Part shown: positions 1 through 10,890 of the stretch, piece after piece
Layout: every line of letters begins with the position of its first letter
How positions within the stretch are numbered: the stretch's first letter is position 1
Source: Saccoglossus kowalevskii
Taxonomy: Eukaryota; Hemichordata; Enteropneusta; Harrimaniidae
Assembly: GCF_000003605.2 (NCBI RefSeq)
Contig: NW_003141822.1
Location: 67,467-107,852, forward strand
DNA length: 40,386 nucleotides
Direction: 5' to 3'
Made by a program: the position numbers and the translations under genes
The notes under the pieces: model-generated
The model's input: the letters and a program-made list of their open reading frames with translations, nothing else
Told to the model about the DNA's origin: nothing
Database searches by the model: none

Positions 1-694
1 TCTATGTTGTACTTCCATTGTACTTTCATTTTCTGTATCTCCAAGACTTGAGTATAGTATTCATATTGTTCTCTCTTAACCGCTTTCATGGGAATACTGT
101 GCCCTCACAATCTTAATTAGAGACATGAGCCACTTTAACATAAACAGTTTTCCTGTTTGTCCTTCTGTTGTTCCAACCATTCCCCTCTGTAATTGTTTCC
201 TGAATTAAATTGTTAATCCTGAACATCCACAAAAAATATCAAGTTTACCGAGTAGCACTCAGGTGAACACACTGTCAGATATATAACAGTCAAGACCATG
301 AGTAGATAAGAAATTTATAGCCACAAATACCATGGTTACATAGACCGGGGAGATGTGAAGGCAATGACAGACTGAAAGACAATGGGAGAATGAATGAATG
401 ACAGAATGATTATTGGGGAACAATACAAGTCTCGCGACATTCTCGTTCTCTATGAGATCACATGCTCCAAGAGATTTTGTTGAGCAAGCAGACTACGAGA
501 CATGTTTTCACTTCACAAATGTGAATAGTTTTCTATTCTCTTACGTCATCTCGTCTGTGTAATGTTTTTACGTAATGATCCTGAATAGATTTTTAGATTC
601 TACTATCGTTTTGACATGACGTTCATATCCTGTAACACAGTCACGTATGATATATTACGTTAGAATAACGTTTTGTGTGTGTGTTTTTTTTCAG
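1..694. other. Upstream or intronic sequence, no exon recognised
   Basis: AT-rich sequence left of the first recognisable exon of copy A. I looked for an ATG-led hydrophobic exon ending in phase 0, as in copy B, and found none convincing. It is probably part of the first intron of copy A. Confidence 0.5.
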
Positions 695-713
695 CCGAGA
701 ATAATAAAACGAG
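695..713 (+). CDS. 19-nt mini-exon of copy A (PRIIKR)
   Basis: A 19-nt exon lies between a strong pyrimidine tract ending TTTCAG and a GTAAG donor. It is read phase 0 in and phase 1 out, giving PRIIKR plus the first base of a glycine codon completed by the next exon. Copy B has an exon with the same phases in the same place (19779-19830), also ending in basic residues. That shared position and phasing are the main reasons for accepting so short an exon. Confidence 0.6.
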
Positions 714-3700
714 GTAAGAAGCCAACATTTGAAACACAACACTACATACATGTCGACGTATGATGTTTGCCCGTCGCTCATTATTGATTTAAGTGTTCAT
801 TTGTTGTCTGGGTGTTTCATTTCCTTCAATAAAGATGTAGCTTTTAATGGTATTTCAATCATTGCGACATTGTGTCGACGTTCTTTGACGATGACTACAC
901 GAACATGGCATGTTGTGAATGACTAAAGACTGTCAGCTCATCTGACGTTTAATATAACAATTAGTGCCACGTGGATTGATTGATGGCGTTCTCTATAATT
1001 ATACAAATATTGAACCCCAGTCACTGACATTATTTCAAATGGAACACCAATTGCATTTTTCTGAGTGAATGTTATTATTTCCTAGTTGTTTACTTTTCAA
1101 AATACTATGATATTAATCAACTGACGGACTATTCCACTCTGTCTACAGGGGCCGCAAGTTACAATTCGTGGTGCGATGAAAATTATTCTGGGAAATACAC
1201 GCATGCGTGTGCTGATCTAAGTACCTGTATAAAAGGGTCATCTGTTTGTGACGGAAAAAAGAATTGTGACGACGGAAGTGACGAACAAGGCTGTGGTAAG
1301 TTTTTCTGCCAACTGTACGTTGAACTCGAAGATCTTAATTTATATTTTTAACGTATTCATTGACCCATTTCGATCCTAGCAAATTATCAATACGATGATT
1401 TATAATAATACTAATATAAAGTTAACACGTATAAAACATGACTAGGGTGCAGACTGGTGCAAATTCTCTTCGCGCATTAACGGGTACTGCGATTTGGAAT
1501 AATGGACGATTTTCTGTGTTGTAACTGTTGTTATTTCTACTTCATGGCTTCATTATTTATTCATGAGATTATTGTAAAAATGATTTCCAACTTGATTTTA
1601 TCCTCTCAGATCAAGGGAAACTTGATTTTATCATCTCAGATTGAGGGAAACTTGATTCTATCCTCTCAGATTTAGGGAAACTTGATTCTATCATCTCAGA
1701 TTGAGGGAAACTTGATTCTATCATCTCAGATTGAGGGAAACTTGATTCTATCCTCTCAGATTGAGGGAAACTTGATTCTATCATCTCAGATTGAGGGAAA
1801 CTTGATTTTATCATCTCAGATTGAGGGAAACTTGATTCTATCATCTCAGATTGAGGGAAACTTGATTCTATCATCATTGAACTTGATTTTATCATCTCAG
1901 ATTGAGGGAAACTTGATTTTATCATCTCAGATTGAGGGAAACTATCATATTGAATGTAGGGTATATGTTGCGTCTATATGAGAAAGGGGTTCGAATATAC
2001 ATGATACACTACAGCAATATTTTCCTGCCTGATTCCACTCTGTTCACCATTTATCAGGATCTTCAAACACTTTAAATTTACTGTGGCAGGATAACGAACA
2101 TCACATAGGTACACTGTACGTTTTTTGTTTCACAGGAGGTGGTGGAAACAAGCCTTCCGGTGGCGGCGGAGGTGGTGACGGTAAGTTTCCAGCGAAATGT
2201 CTGAGTAATGAATGTTTTCATAACGCAAAGTACTTACATAGTCAACACAAAATTATTATCGATACGATTAATTAAATTAATTAAATTCATGTTCGTCTGT
2301 ATAGAAAAAGTAAAGGCAAAGTATGTACTAAAATTTGTCAATTTCAGGACCAAAGGCGACATACAGTGACATGTGTTCGTGGTACCCAGACTCTCCATAT
2401 GGCTGTGCTGATGGTAGTGGTATTTGTATGCGGGAAAGCAACCTCTGCGATGGATTTAAACAATGCGATGACAACAGTGATGAAAATGGATGTGGTAGGG
2501 ATTGTTCGTTTTTATCCTTTCTCTTGATTTTTCTGCAAAAATGTGAAAATATACAGCGCAATCGATCGACTGAATATTGCAATTGCAGAAATACGTTGTG
2601 CGTTTCTTTATTTGCGTGTTTCCTAAGAAAGCAATTATATCAATTTTCAATGAAACACAAGTGAAAATAAAATGAGAGCTTGTTTGTTGTAATGATTCAT
2701 ATGTGGCATTTGCAATAAGCATGAGACACTGCTGGACACCGTGACATTACATAACACGCTCAGCAGCATGCGGTTCGTTAAAACTATTCATGTTTGTAAT
2801 TTATGACAACCGGGGAAATAAACTATGACTTCAGTGAACACACAACGTCACGTTTATATCGGTAGAGTTGTACCCAACAATAGGATATTGTGTTGAGAAT
2901 GAAATCTGTGAAATAAAGTTTGTATATGTATAGCATATTACGAGAGCGCAGTAACCCCAAAAACATTTGTAATAGAACTATGAATCGAGGGCAAAGGGCA
3001 AAGGCAAGTCACTAAATTCAATAATCATCCATATTGTGATAGTGTGTCCAATCAGAAAATGGATTTACTTTGCGTCGTTTACTTCTCTGCTACTGTCATG
3101 GAATACTGTATATGTCATGTCAGCGGTGTGCGTGAGCAAATGTTCAACGAAACGGTCCCCGGCGTTGAAAAGTTTTTTAAAATGCGTTGAAAATCCTCTC
3201 CTATTTTCCTTGGTTCGATTGATTGTAATGTTTTCTGCTACCATCCAATATATTTTGAAAAAAAATGAAGACGCTTCTTTCACATATGCATTTCCATATG
3301 TGTGAGCAACCAGAAAAATATCATCTCTATCGTGGTGTTTTACTTTAGGTTGGGGCGAGTCTGACTCCAATGGTTGTACCAAACCCGTACAAGTTGGTAA
3401 CAGTGGCCGCAAGGAATTGATGAATCAGATGCTGGAAGCTCATAACTACTTCCGGTGTTTACACGGAGTTACGGCAATGACCTATGACAACAAACTAGCT
3501 GATTTCGCCAGGTAGCAATACGATAACTTTCTCATACCATTCATTCATAGTCAATTTGTGATATAACTATAATGTTTTGCGACTAAAAAAATATAGGATG
3601 GATTTTCATGATAAATATCATTTGTTTTGAGAACTGATCTTTGAGAGCTATATAAATCATTGACCGGATGGACAACACAATTAATGGGCGTTTCATAAGT

Positions 3701-5545
3701 ATTGTTTGGAGCATATAATTCGCTGATGTTGATGAATGACAATGATATATATATATATATATATATTTTACAAGACAAGCCATTTATAGATTATGTATGG
3801 TGAAACATTCCACTTCAGTGAATCCCCCTTTCAAAGCGCGCATGTTTTACTCTAAATTTTTGGCTGTACTTTGCACCATGGTAAATATACCACCATACTA
3901 AAATAAAAGTTTGTTATCCTGGGATCATACACGCTGTGGATTATTTGCGTATATGCAATCATGTTCGCACTACTTTTTGATGGGGTGCATTGATGTATAC
4001 AAATAATACATGTTCTCAGACCATGACATATTATTCTATAGCATATATTCCATGTTTTTTGTTGCTTAGCTACGTAGCCAGTGACAACGCAGCACGTAAC
4101 ATGATCCACCACGCTGACAACAACGACTACGGAGAAAACATTGCAATGAACCAGGTGGAAAAAGAAAGCCAACTAACTGGTATGTTCTAATTCAAATATG
4201 TAGCGCTTTATTCTGATAGTCGTCATAAAAAATCTCTAAATTGATATTTGTCGTTGTTACCAAAATTAGTTCATTATGTGGATTATGTGTTTAATATATA
4301 ATCTCCACGAAATATTCAATGACTTCGCTCATCGCGGAATTTATCTTACTTATCCAAAACATGTTTATTGACCAATGATCACTGATTATAACAACAGGGT
4401 CGCCATCCGCAGTGTTATTTTATTTACATTACGTGATCACTTCGTCACTAGAGTACACGATTTAATAGAATGATGTAATGCGTAATCATTTTGTTGATTG
4501 CTAAGAAAATTTGTACATAAATGACATTGACAGAAAGTTGTATAAACCATGGGATAAAATGTCAAAGAAATAAACGTGTATCGGCTGTTGAAATTTTGTC
4601 ATTGGTATGTAAATGATTCTGCACATTACATGTGTACGCACCGTATGAACCGCATGAACGTTTTGCATTACTAGTACGTACATGTGTATATGGTGCGTTT
4701 ATACGGGTTTCATTGTTTCATTTATTTTTCTGCAGAACCAACGTTTTTATTTTACCGTAAATTATACTCTTTTGTTTTTATGCATGGCGATACGACAAAA
4801 TAAAACGTATTTAATATTTTTCTTATTGCTTCTTTAACTAAAGGTGTAAATATCGCGAAGTAATTCATACGTGTGGCGGGACTCTGAAGTTTCGCTGACG
4901 TACTGCCGAAGGTTTCCGACTACTGTCGAAGTGCCGATTACCGAACATAAAATCATTCACTTTCAATTAAATGAATGCTGCTTTTCTTTGTTTCGTTCCT
5001 TCGCAATAGGTTATGGATTTGTTAAGATGTGGTACGATGAGATTGGGATGTATGACTTCGGAAATCCAAGATTTGATGGATCCACAGGTGAATATACTTA
5101 AAATAAATCAGTCAGTGCAGTTAGCTGACTATAGTGTAAGTAATAATTGCGTAGCTACGGAACGCTGAAGGGTGTAAGATACACGTCAACATGTCAAAAG
5201 AGAAATAAAAAATGTTGAGAATAATGGTTAAACAATCAACTTTGGTGCCACCAGTAGATAAATGTGATTCTCTGAATATCACTACTTCAACGTCATTGCT
5301 GAATAGGCGTGCTTATTTGATTCTAAGCTCAAATGTCGTACTCATATTTATCTATTAAACACTCTGTTATTGATCCATTTACAGGTCATTTCACTCAGGT
5401 TGTGTGGAAAGAATCCAAAAAGCTTGGATGCGGTCTCGACCAGAGCGGCAGCGGTATGTTTACTTCATACTGGATGGTATGTGAATACGATCCACGTGGA
5501 AACTGGATGGACAACATGGGACCCAATGTCCCGTCACCGATTTAA
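695..5545 (+). CDS. LDLa-LDLa-CAP secreted protein (copy A), 5' partial
   Basis: Spliced gene with eight visible coding exons: 695-713, 1149-1295, 2136-2180, 2348-2494, 3349-3511, 4070-4179, 5010-5087, 5385-5545. All junctions are GT-AG and the frame stays open for 289 residues to a TAA. Order of parts: six-residue dibasic mini-exon, LDLa 1, glycine-rich linker, LDLa 2, CAP domain. The CAP domain keeps the usual tetrad positions: His in HHADNN, Glu in YGEN, Glu in WYDE and His in GHFTQVVW, plus the closing CEYDPRGN motif. By homology with copy B, a signal-peptide exon should precede 695. None was recognised in 1-694, so the gene is probably cut by the window edge. CAP proteins are usually secreted, and LDLa modules bind calcium and protein ligands. 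Function is unknown. CRISP, allurin-like or GAPR-like roles are possible but not shown. Confidence 0.85.
1149..1295 (+). CDS. LDLa module 1 exon of copy A
   Basis: A symmetric phase 1-1 exon of 147 nt encodes one LDL-receptor class A module. It has six cysteines in the standard spacing and the calcium-binding run CDDGSDEQGC at its end. The acceptor is CTACAG and the donor GTAAG. A phase 1-1 LDLa exon is the classic shuffled unit. It has no counterpart in copy B, which has a single LDLa most similar to the second one here. Confidence 0.88.
1587..1943. repeat. 30-bp minisatellite in an intron of copy A
   Basis: About twelve head-to-tail copies of a 30-bp unit built around CTTGATTCTATCATCTCAG and ATTGAGGGAAA. 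Most copies differ by one or two bases, and one copy near 1861-1880 is shortened to 20 bp. The unit length is a multiple of three, so open frames run through on both strands. These are a by-product of the repeat and not genes. Every unit carries a pyrimidine-AG stretch (TCTCAG) that resembles a splice acceptor. Confidence 0.97.
2136..2180 (+). CDS. Glycine-rich linker exon of copy A
   Basis: A symmetric phase 1-1 exon of 45 nt lies between a CACAG acceptor and a GTAAG donor and encodes GGGGNKPSGGGGGGD. It separates the two LDLa modules and looks like a flexible spacer. Because it is symmetric it could be skipped or included without changing the frame. Confidence 0.75.
2348..2494 (+). CDS. LDLa module 2 exon of copy A
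   Basis: A phase 1-1 exon of 147 nt. It encodes a six-cysteine LDLa module with CSWYPDSPYGC at the start and CDDNSDENGC at the end. The copy B module (20633-20791) shares the WYPDSP and DGSGIC stretches, so these two are orthologous positions in the tandem duplicates. The donor is GTAGG. Confidence 0.9.
3349..3511 (+). CDS. CAP domain exon 1 of copy A
   Basis: The exon begins GWGESDSNGCTKP and contains LEAHNYFRCLHG, the start of the CAP fold. It ends in phase 2 at GCCAG before a GTAGC donor. Copy B is uninterrupted at the corresponding codon, so this 3' boundary marks an intron present in A and absent in B. Confidence 0.88.
3747..3768. repeat. (AT)n microsatellite
   Basis: A run of about eleven TA/AT dinucleotides inside the intron between CAP exons 1 and 2 of copy A. 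Confidence 0.9.
4070..4179 (+). CDS. CAP domain exon 2 of copy A
   Basis: The exon starts after TTGCTTAG in phase 2. The join makes SYVASDN, followed by HHADNNDYGEN, which supplies the first His and Glu of the CAP cavity. It ends in phase 1 before GTATG. The nearer AG at 4076-4077 was rejected because it would put a stop codon in frame. Confidence 0.87.
5010..5087 (+). CDS. CAP domain exon 3 of copy A
   Basis: A 78-nt phase 1-1 exon encodes GYGFVKMWYDEIGMYDFGNP, with the second cavity Glu in WYDE. It has the same length and phases as copy B exon 21678-21755. Confidence 0.88.
5385..5545 (+). CDS. CAP domain terminal exon of copy A
   Basis: The exon opens with the CAP1 signature GHFTQVVWKESKKLGCG, carries the CAP2-like CEYDPRGN, and ends after PNVPSPI at a TAA. 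An ATTAAA hexamer at 5882-5887 is a possible poly(A) signal. Confidence 0.9.
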
Positions 5546-7299
5546 CTATGCACGTGGAGAAAAATCGAACTTCCCAACATTTTGCATGATTAGCTGAGAT
5601 TTGCATATTAGTACATGTGTATTTGTTTCGTTATTCATAATACTCGACTACTAAATCTTGTGATACTGTAAGAGAATCGAAACAACTTTTTATAATGTCA
5701 TTTATTAACCTGATTGTCATTTTGCAGTTTAAAATATTGTCTGCAATGTTTAAAACCTCGAAGTTTTAAAACAAAATTGTACAATGAACACGACCATTTT
5801 ATGAGCCAACACGATTATTGAAACATAAATAGTCAGATAGTCAGTATTATCATGCGTACATTTTGGATATATATATATATTATTAAATGTTTTCACGGAA
5901 ATTGTCAAGTGTGTGTGTGTTTATTGTTTATCGTCTCCACTGATAATAATCACATACTATTACCACTGCCATTCTCACATACAACGGAGTGAACACTATG
6001 GAAGTAACGATAGTTCTTATCTTGAACTGTCACTGTTGTCTATATGTCAGATTGAAGCTTTAGTTCAGTTGTTTCTTGGATGAAACTAGGATGATATTCC
6101 CAAGATCTCATTAAATTCAAAGACGTGTGGCTGTTGATTTTTATGAAAAATCTGTGAAAATGCGATGGGCAGATTTAAGTCAAAATATGTCATGTATACA
6201 TCATGCCCACATAACTCACACCAGGGATGTAACATAGGCCTGGATCATCTCCCGGATGGCTTATGACTCCTGCTTTTGACTTGTTTCGAGGAATCCCCGA
6301 ATGACACACACTGCCAGTGTTTCCAACCCTTGTGGTGACCACGTCTTAACATTTGGTTTTTATTCACTTTGCCTCAAATGAGAAATATTTGCTAGCCAAA
6401 GTATTAAAAAAAATGTCTAATCTTTTGAACTGAAAAAATGAAATAACCAATACGGACTATGGAAAAATATCAATAATACTATTTTGAATAGAAGCAATAA
6501 TCGGCTTAGGCCATTAGGCTGTCGAACCCACGTGGTTATGAATATGATTACTATGATTAGTATATTGGTAATTATGTTTTCATTAAATGTTGTTTATAGC
6601 ATACTTGTATCTATATTGATTTGCTAGTAATCACCTGTATTCATATTATGATGTCACATGGTAGTCCATTCATAGTAAACTTTTGTAAAAGAAAATAGTA
6701 CACCATGGCTTGAATTCTATGTCATACTATGCTCAGTATCATATCATAAAAATGTATGGTTGCCATAAGTACGATGTCATGAAAAAATGTACATCCAATC
6801 AGGAAGGAAATCTGTTTATTAGATAAAAATATATTTGTTAAAAACTTATTTTCACCAACTTAGGGGTCAGTTTCAAGATTTATCCAATTATTCCCACTAT
6901 TTAAGAAGGTTCGAATCGAATTGAAGATCATGTCATACATTTTGTTTCTATAATTTGTGGTCATTGTTCAGCATTTACTAAGAAAGTACACTTTCTGTGT
7001 TCATCAACAGTGTCTGTTTACTATGAGAGGACTGCTATTCCGAACTCGGTTATTTGATTCAAGTGGAGAGCAAAATTTTTTTTCACTTATTTGAAACTGG
7101 AGCAATTTTTTCGAGCAGCAATATCCCAGATTATCTTCCATCTGTGGAATTGATGTAATATACCAACATAATCTTAGCATAAGAAATCTTTGTATTTTTT
7201 AGCAATTTAGTATTTTACTTTGATTTTGATTTTGTGATTTTCTTTAATTCCGCCCTACATACATCTGACCCGATGCCTATGTAACGAGATTTTAACGAG
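5546..7299. other. 3' UTR of copy A and intergenic DNA
   Basis: AT-rich, stop-rich sequence after the TAA of copy A. It contains a possible poly(A) signal at 5882-5887 and a short TA run near 5868-5881. No coding exon or RNA gene was recognised. Confidence 0.6.
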
Positions 7300-7860
7300 A
7301 CCCACTATGGACGATTTTAATCAACGAATCACATACCTCCTTCTATAGTGCACATGATGACGTCACCGGGCAGATTCAGGTGGCAAACACACTCAAACAA
7401 AATGGCGGATTATACCGACGTTAGCGACAGAAAAAAACACGGCTTTTCGGTAAGTTTATCATTGTCAAATGCAACGAAAGTCATTTTTTGTGTGTTTATG
7501 TTGTAGCTCGAATGGTTTGAGTTTAGATCGTTATTTTGCGTAGTTATTCTGGGAGTGACGATTTTGTTCCCACCGGTTCGACCGAACACCGGTGTCTTTT
7601 TCCAGTCGCTTGCCCTGGAGACGGGTGATGTTTTGTTGACGATCGGGCCAAAATCGTCTACAGTTTTGAAGCCGTAGCTGTAAATATTCATCAAAATGTA
7701 TCAACATTTTGTACATTATACAATAACTCTTTATTAAAGTAATTGAGCTGATTTGGACTGGAATAAAATATTTTTTATTTGGAACACATCGCAATTGATC
7801 AGGAAATATTTTTTGCTCCAATTTTCTGCGTCGATGTTGTGGGCCGGTGACCGTTATACA
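7300..7860. promoter_or_regulatory. GC-richer island with CRE and YY1-like motif, candidate promoter
   Basis: This stretch is visibly richer in G+C and CpG than its flanks. It holds a perfect CRE (TGACGTCA, 7358-7365) and, 40 bp on, CAAAATGGCGG, which matches the YY1 consensus and contains an ATG. YY1 sites at start regions are typical of TATA-less promoters. The ATG at 7402 opens a 16-codon stretch ending in an ideal GTAAGT donor. No downstream exon could be linked to it. The promoter role is an inference. Confidence 0.35.
7402..7449 (+). CDS. Candidate first exon, MADYTDVSDRKKHGFS, gene unknown
   Basis: An ATG in good context lies within the CRE/YY1 island and is followed by 16 codons and a consensus GTAAGT donor in phase 0. 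It is not related to the CAP family. I could not find a second exon in frame downstream, so this could be the start of a gene whose other exons I did not recognise, a noncoding first exon, or chance. Confidence 0.2.
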
Positions 7861-7864
7861 ATTT

Positions 7865-8940
7865 AAAATCAGTTTGCATTGTTTACTATAGCTGCTTACA
7901 GTGTTTTAATCATTACAATTTACTTATTTTTTTGCATATGGTACATTTCATTTCAATAAATTGTCAGTATATGTCTTAACTTGTGAGGGCGGTGCTGCTA
8001 TCTGTGCTGCCAGGATTTCAAACCCTACACTTCGCAAATTAAATCTTATTAATTCTTTAAATCTATTAGGCAATTATGTGATAATGATCTTAAAAAATGA
8101 TCTTAGAAGATACTAGTTACCAATATAAACAATTTAACTTTAAAATGTTTTACTGATTTGAATATATGCCTGTCATGTGTGTGTTTGTTGTTCTCGTCTT
8201 GTTGTTTTTTCATGACTTGGACATGTAGTTTCACTTCACGTGTGGCTAATTTGAGACTAGTGTTATCTTTACATTTACATAAAAATGAATGATTCGACTT
8301 CGACTGAATTAACATTTGATACTATTCTGTCGGAATATTGCATTGTATTCTGATGATAAAAAATATTGCATACAACATTAATTTTTCTCAGTGAAAAGGA
8401 ATACAAGATCTAAACAACTGTAAATGAACAATCTCTTCATTTATTACAACTTAAAGCGTTTTCCAGTTGGATTTTGCAAAAGAGGTAGGTTATCGTAATG
8501 TGCCCTCAGATAGATATTAGCTATAAATACGCTAATAGATCACAGTCTAACTATTATTCGAAATATAATTAATTTAAAACACTTGTTTTAAAACTTTCCA
8601 AACCTAGAAACTCAGTCGATCATCAGACAATGTATATCTGACTGTTCGTTGAGTTTGTGATTCAACTGACAACTGGCATGCAATACTGCGCCTTCGCCGC
8701 TGCCCTAAGATATTGAATTGCCAGGCCATCGGGGATGGCGCAGTAAGACATGCCGATTATACCCGGCAAATATATTATCTACCTTTCCCCACCGTCGTAA
8801 AACCACAGCGTCTTAACGGCGCTTAAGTGTTGTTTACAACGCATCACATCAAAACACTATAGCGGCAAAAGTTTAAATTTCATCATTGTTTATGAAACAA
8901 TCGTGGATACCATATTCTAATACACACTTCCCGTGAGACA
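7865..8940. other. Intergenic DNA, no gene recognised
   Basis: AT-rich with scattered stops in all frames. A short stretch near 8690-8860 is richer in CpG. It holds no exon, RNA gene or clear repeat that I can support. Confidence 0.5.
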
Positions 8941-9166
8941 ATATCATTCTTATCGTGATTTTTTTGCTTTGGGTTGGGTTGAGTCCCAATCATGGTTACA
9001 TCAAACCTGTGCAAGTTTACATCAAACACTAAACTGTGGCCTAGATGAATTGGCAAACAAAACAACTAGTTTCGGTGTCTGCACGGAGGCCAGAAATGAC
9101 ATATGACAAAGTAGCTGAATTTGCTAGGTAGAAACAAATGTATTACACTGAAACAAATACACTAAT

Positions 9167-9896
9167 CAGGTGCAGCCAACGAGCAGTAAATTAAAATAGT
9201 CAATTCACTGGGACAAAATTTATTTTATGGGCTTTTTGAAATATGCTAAGTAATAAAAAGGAAAGAGGGGAAATTAAAAGCTGTTCATAAGCTACCCTCC
9301 ACCTGATAAAAATTGTCTTCCCCTCCTGCCCTCATTAAAAAAAAAACACTTTTTTGCCTACTTCCCTACTACCAACTTGCCTTTCTTGTCCTCCTGCTGA
9401 CCAAATTCATCTTTCCCCTCCCCTAATTAAAAAAACACTTTTTTGCCTACTCCCCTTCTGACGACTTGCCCTCCTGCTGAATCCTGGGTGAATATTCACA
9501 GTGGCAGAACCTACATTGCTGTGCCGATTGGTGGCGTAATTCATTGAGTCATCATGTTTTTGAATATATTAACCACGCAGATCAGGGTTGACACGCATTT
9601 TCAGTTATTGATAGCACACGGCTGCCCACATTTAGCAGATGTTATTTCCCCTAATGCGTTTTTTTATTATGTCCTGCCCTAAAGGCTGTTTTGTCCACCC
9701 TGCGATATTTTTTTTATGTAAGTACCCTACCCACTAAAAAAAGTTTCCCTGTTCTTGCATTTTTTAAGAAATCCGCCCTGCCCACTGGGGGGTACTGATA
9801 TTTCCCGCCCTCTACAAAAATAGAAAAAATCTCTTGCCCTAAACAAACATCCCTTGGAACAGCTTTTCCGATGAACAGCTCCATTGGCTGCACCTG
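9167..9896. mobile_element. Nonautonomous DNA element, 730 bp, with TIRs and ACTAAT duplication
   Basis: Ends are inverted repeats of 13 bp (CAGGTGCAGCCAA at the left, its complement at the right). The hexamer ACTAAT directly abuts both ends (9161-9166 and 9897-9902), as expected for a target-site duplication. The inside has no open frame. It is pyrimidine-rich with a twice-repeated unit (about 9318-9400 and 9411-9480) containing CACTTTTTTGCCTAC. It lies in the intron of pseudogene A'. The superfamily is not assigned. Confidence 0.65.
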
Positions 9897-10045
9897 ACTA
9901 ATAGGGTGATACGCTACATTATTTTAATCGCAGAAATTCGAGGTAGGTTATCGTGGTCTGCATGAGCGACGCGCCAAATTTCACATCGCCAACTTCATAT
10001 AAGAGCTCCCCCACACGCTCATTCCCAGCGTTTACAACACAATGT
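9834..10045 (+). repeat. 212-bp inverted repeat, left arm
   Basis: Nearly identical to the reverse complement of 10951-11162. It spans the right end of the 730-bp element, its flanking ACTAAT, and the host intron sequence beyond. The repeat is therefore a copy of a junction and not of a transposon. Confidence 0.93.
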
Positions 10046-10496
10046 CAAATGTTTTCTTGTTGCTAAAATACGTGTCTAGCGATAACACAGCACATCCACC
10101 ATGCTGACAACAACGAGAGAGAGAACATTGATATGAGCCAGGCAGAAAATAATGACAATTAACCAGTATGTTTCTATATGTATTATGTATATGTAATATG
10201 TAGTAGTATTTTTTTGTAAACTTTCTCATATGTTCACATTAGGTCTCATGTAACCAGTATCGATGTTAAAGTTTGTTTTAAATGTAATGCAATATTATTA
10301 TTTCTGAGTTTGCGTCTCTCCTGCGCGAGCTAAAGTGTGTTTATATTTTACATGCCACTTGTGTGGTCAAATTAACACTTTCTATAATTTACACATTTCA
10401 TTATATCAGCGTTGTATAGATTTACTAATAAATGAGAAAACGTAATTATAGAACGCAGAGAGAACACGTCAAAGTCAAAACATGTGTGCAGTTGAG

Positions 10497-10832
10497 AATG
10501 TGATTACGAGGATACCGAAAAGTATGCACGAAGACAGTACAGCGTAGTATATCGACCGACGCGCAGCAGACACCCCCCCCCCCCCAATGATACATCTTGA
10601 GATTGCCGAAATTGCAAAAGTTTAGAACAGAGTCAGCGAACCTCTTTGTGTGGAGACCGGTCAAATTCTGGTAGCAGCCGTGTTTATTTTATTATTAGAA
10701 GTCGCTTACGCGCGTAATCGTTCCATATTTGGATTTCGCATTTCCTAATATTGTAGGATGAAAATACCCCGTAAAATACCGCAAAATTACTGCACGCTGT
10801 AACTCATGGCGTTACGGTGACAGATGTATAAG
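10497..10832 (+). repeat. Interspersed repeat X, copy 1
   Basis: Shares long stretches with 37126-37450 and, inverted, 23828-24112. Common landmarks are CGACCGACGCGCAGC, TCAGCGAAC, CGCGTAATC, AAAATACCCCGT and ATGGCGTTACGGTG. It contains a poly-C run at about 10571-10585. The first 50 bases correspond to the reverse complement of a segment of the 37-kb copy, so part of the element is flipped. Confidence 0.88.
10571..10585. repeat. Poly-C tract
   Basis: A homopolymer of about 15 C residues within repeat X copy 1. The other copies lack it. Exact length is likely to be unreliable in sequencing. Confidence 0.85.
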
Positions 10833-10890
10833 AATACATTGTAATGCTCAGGCAATCAATCGTGAGTCCACATATCACCAGCAGATTAAT

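Larger units (their letters stand above)
8965..10166 (+). pseudogene. Decayed CAP gene copy A' (two CAP exons)
   Basis: Two blocks (about 8971-9127 and 10065-10166) match CAP exons 1 and 2 of copy A base by base over most of their length, and the match extends into the intron before the first block (8941-8970 against 3319-3348). The acceptor AG of the first block is now GG, the second acceptor reads TAAA in place of TTAG, small deletions break the frame, and the donor of the second block is lost. The LDLa exons and the last two CAP exons were not found. The intervening intron carries a 730-bp insertion (9167-9896). It is a recent segmental duplicate of A that has died. Confidence 0.85.

Noticed and set aside
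1587-1943. CRISPR-like array
   Set aside because: The units are contiguous tandem copies without unique spacers, and the genome is that of an animal.
1611-1981. Open frames on both strands across 1.6-2.0 kb
   Set aside because: Both are translations of the 30-bp minisatellite.
4077-4179. Alternative acceptor TACGTAG for CAP exon 2 of copy A
   Set aside because: Joining there gives an in-frame stop. The AG seven bases earlier keeps the frame and the CAP pattern.
6905-6925. B-box-like GGTTCGAATC as a tRNA sign
   Set aside because: No A box, acceptor stem or cloverleaf could be formed around it.
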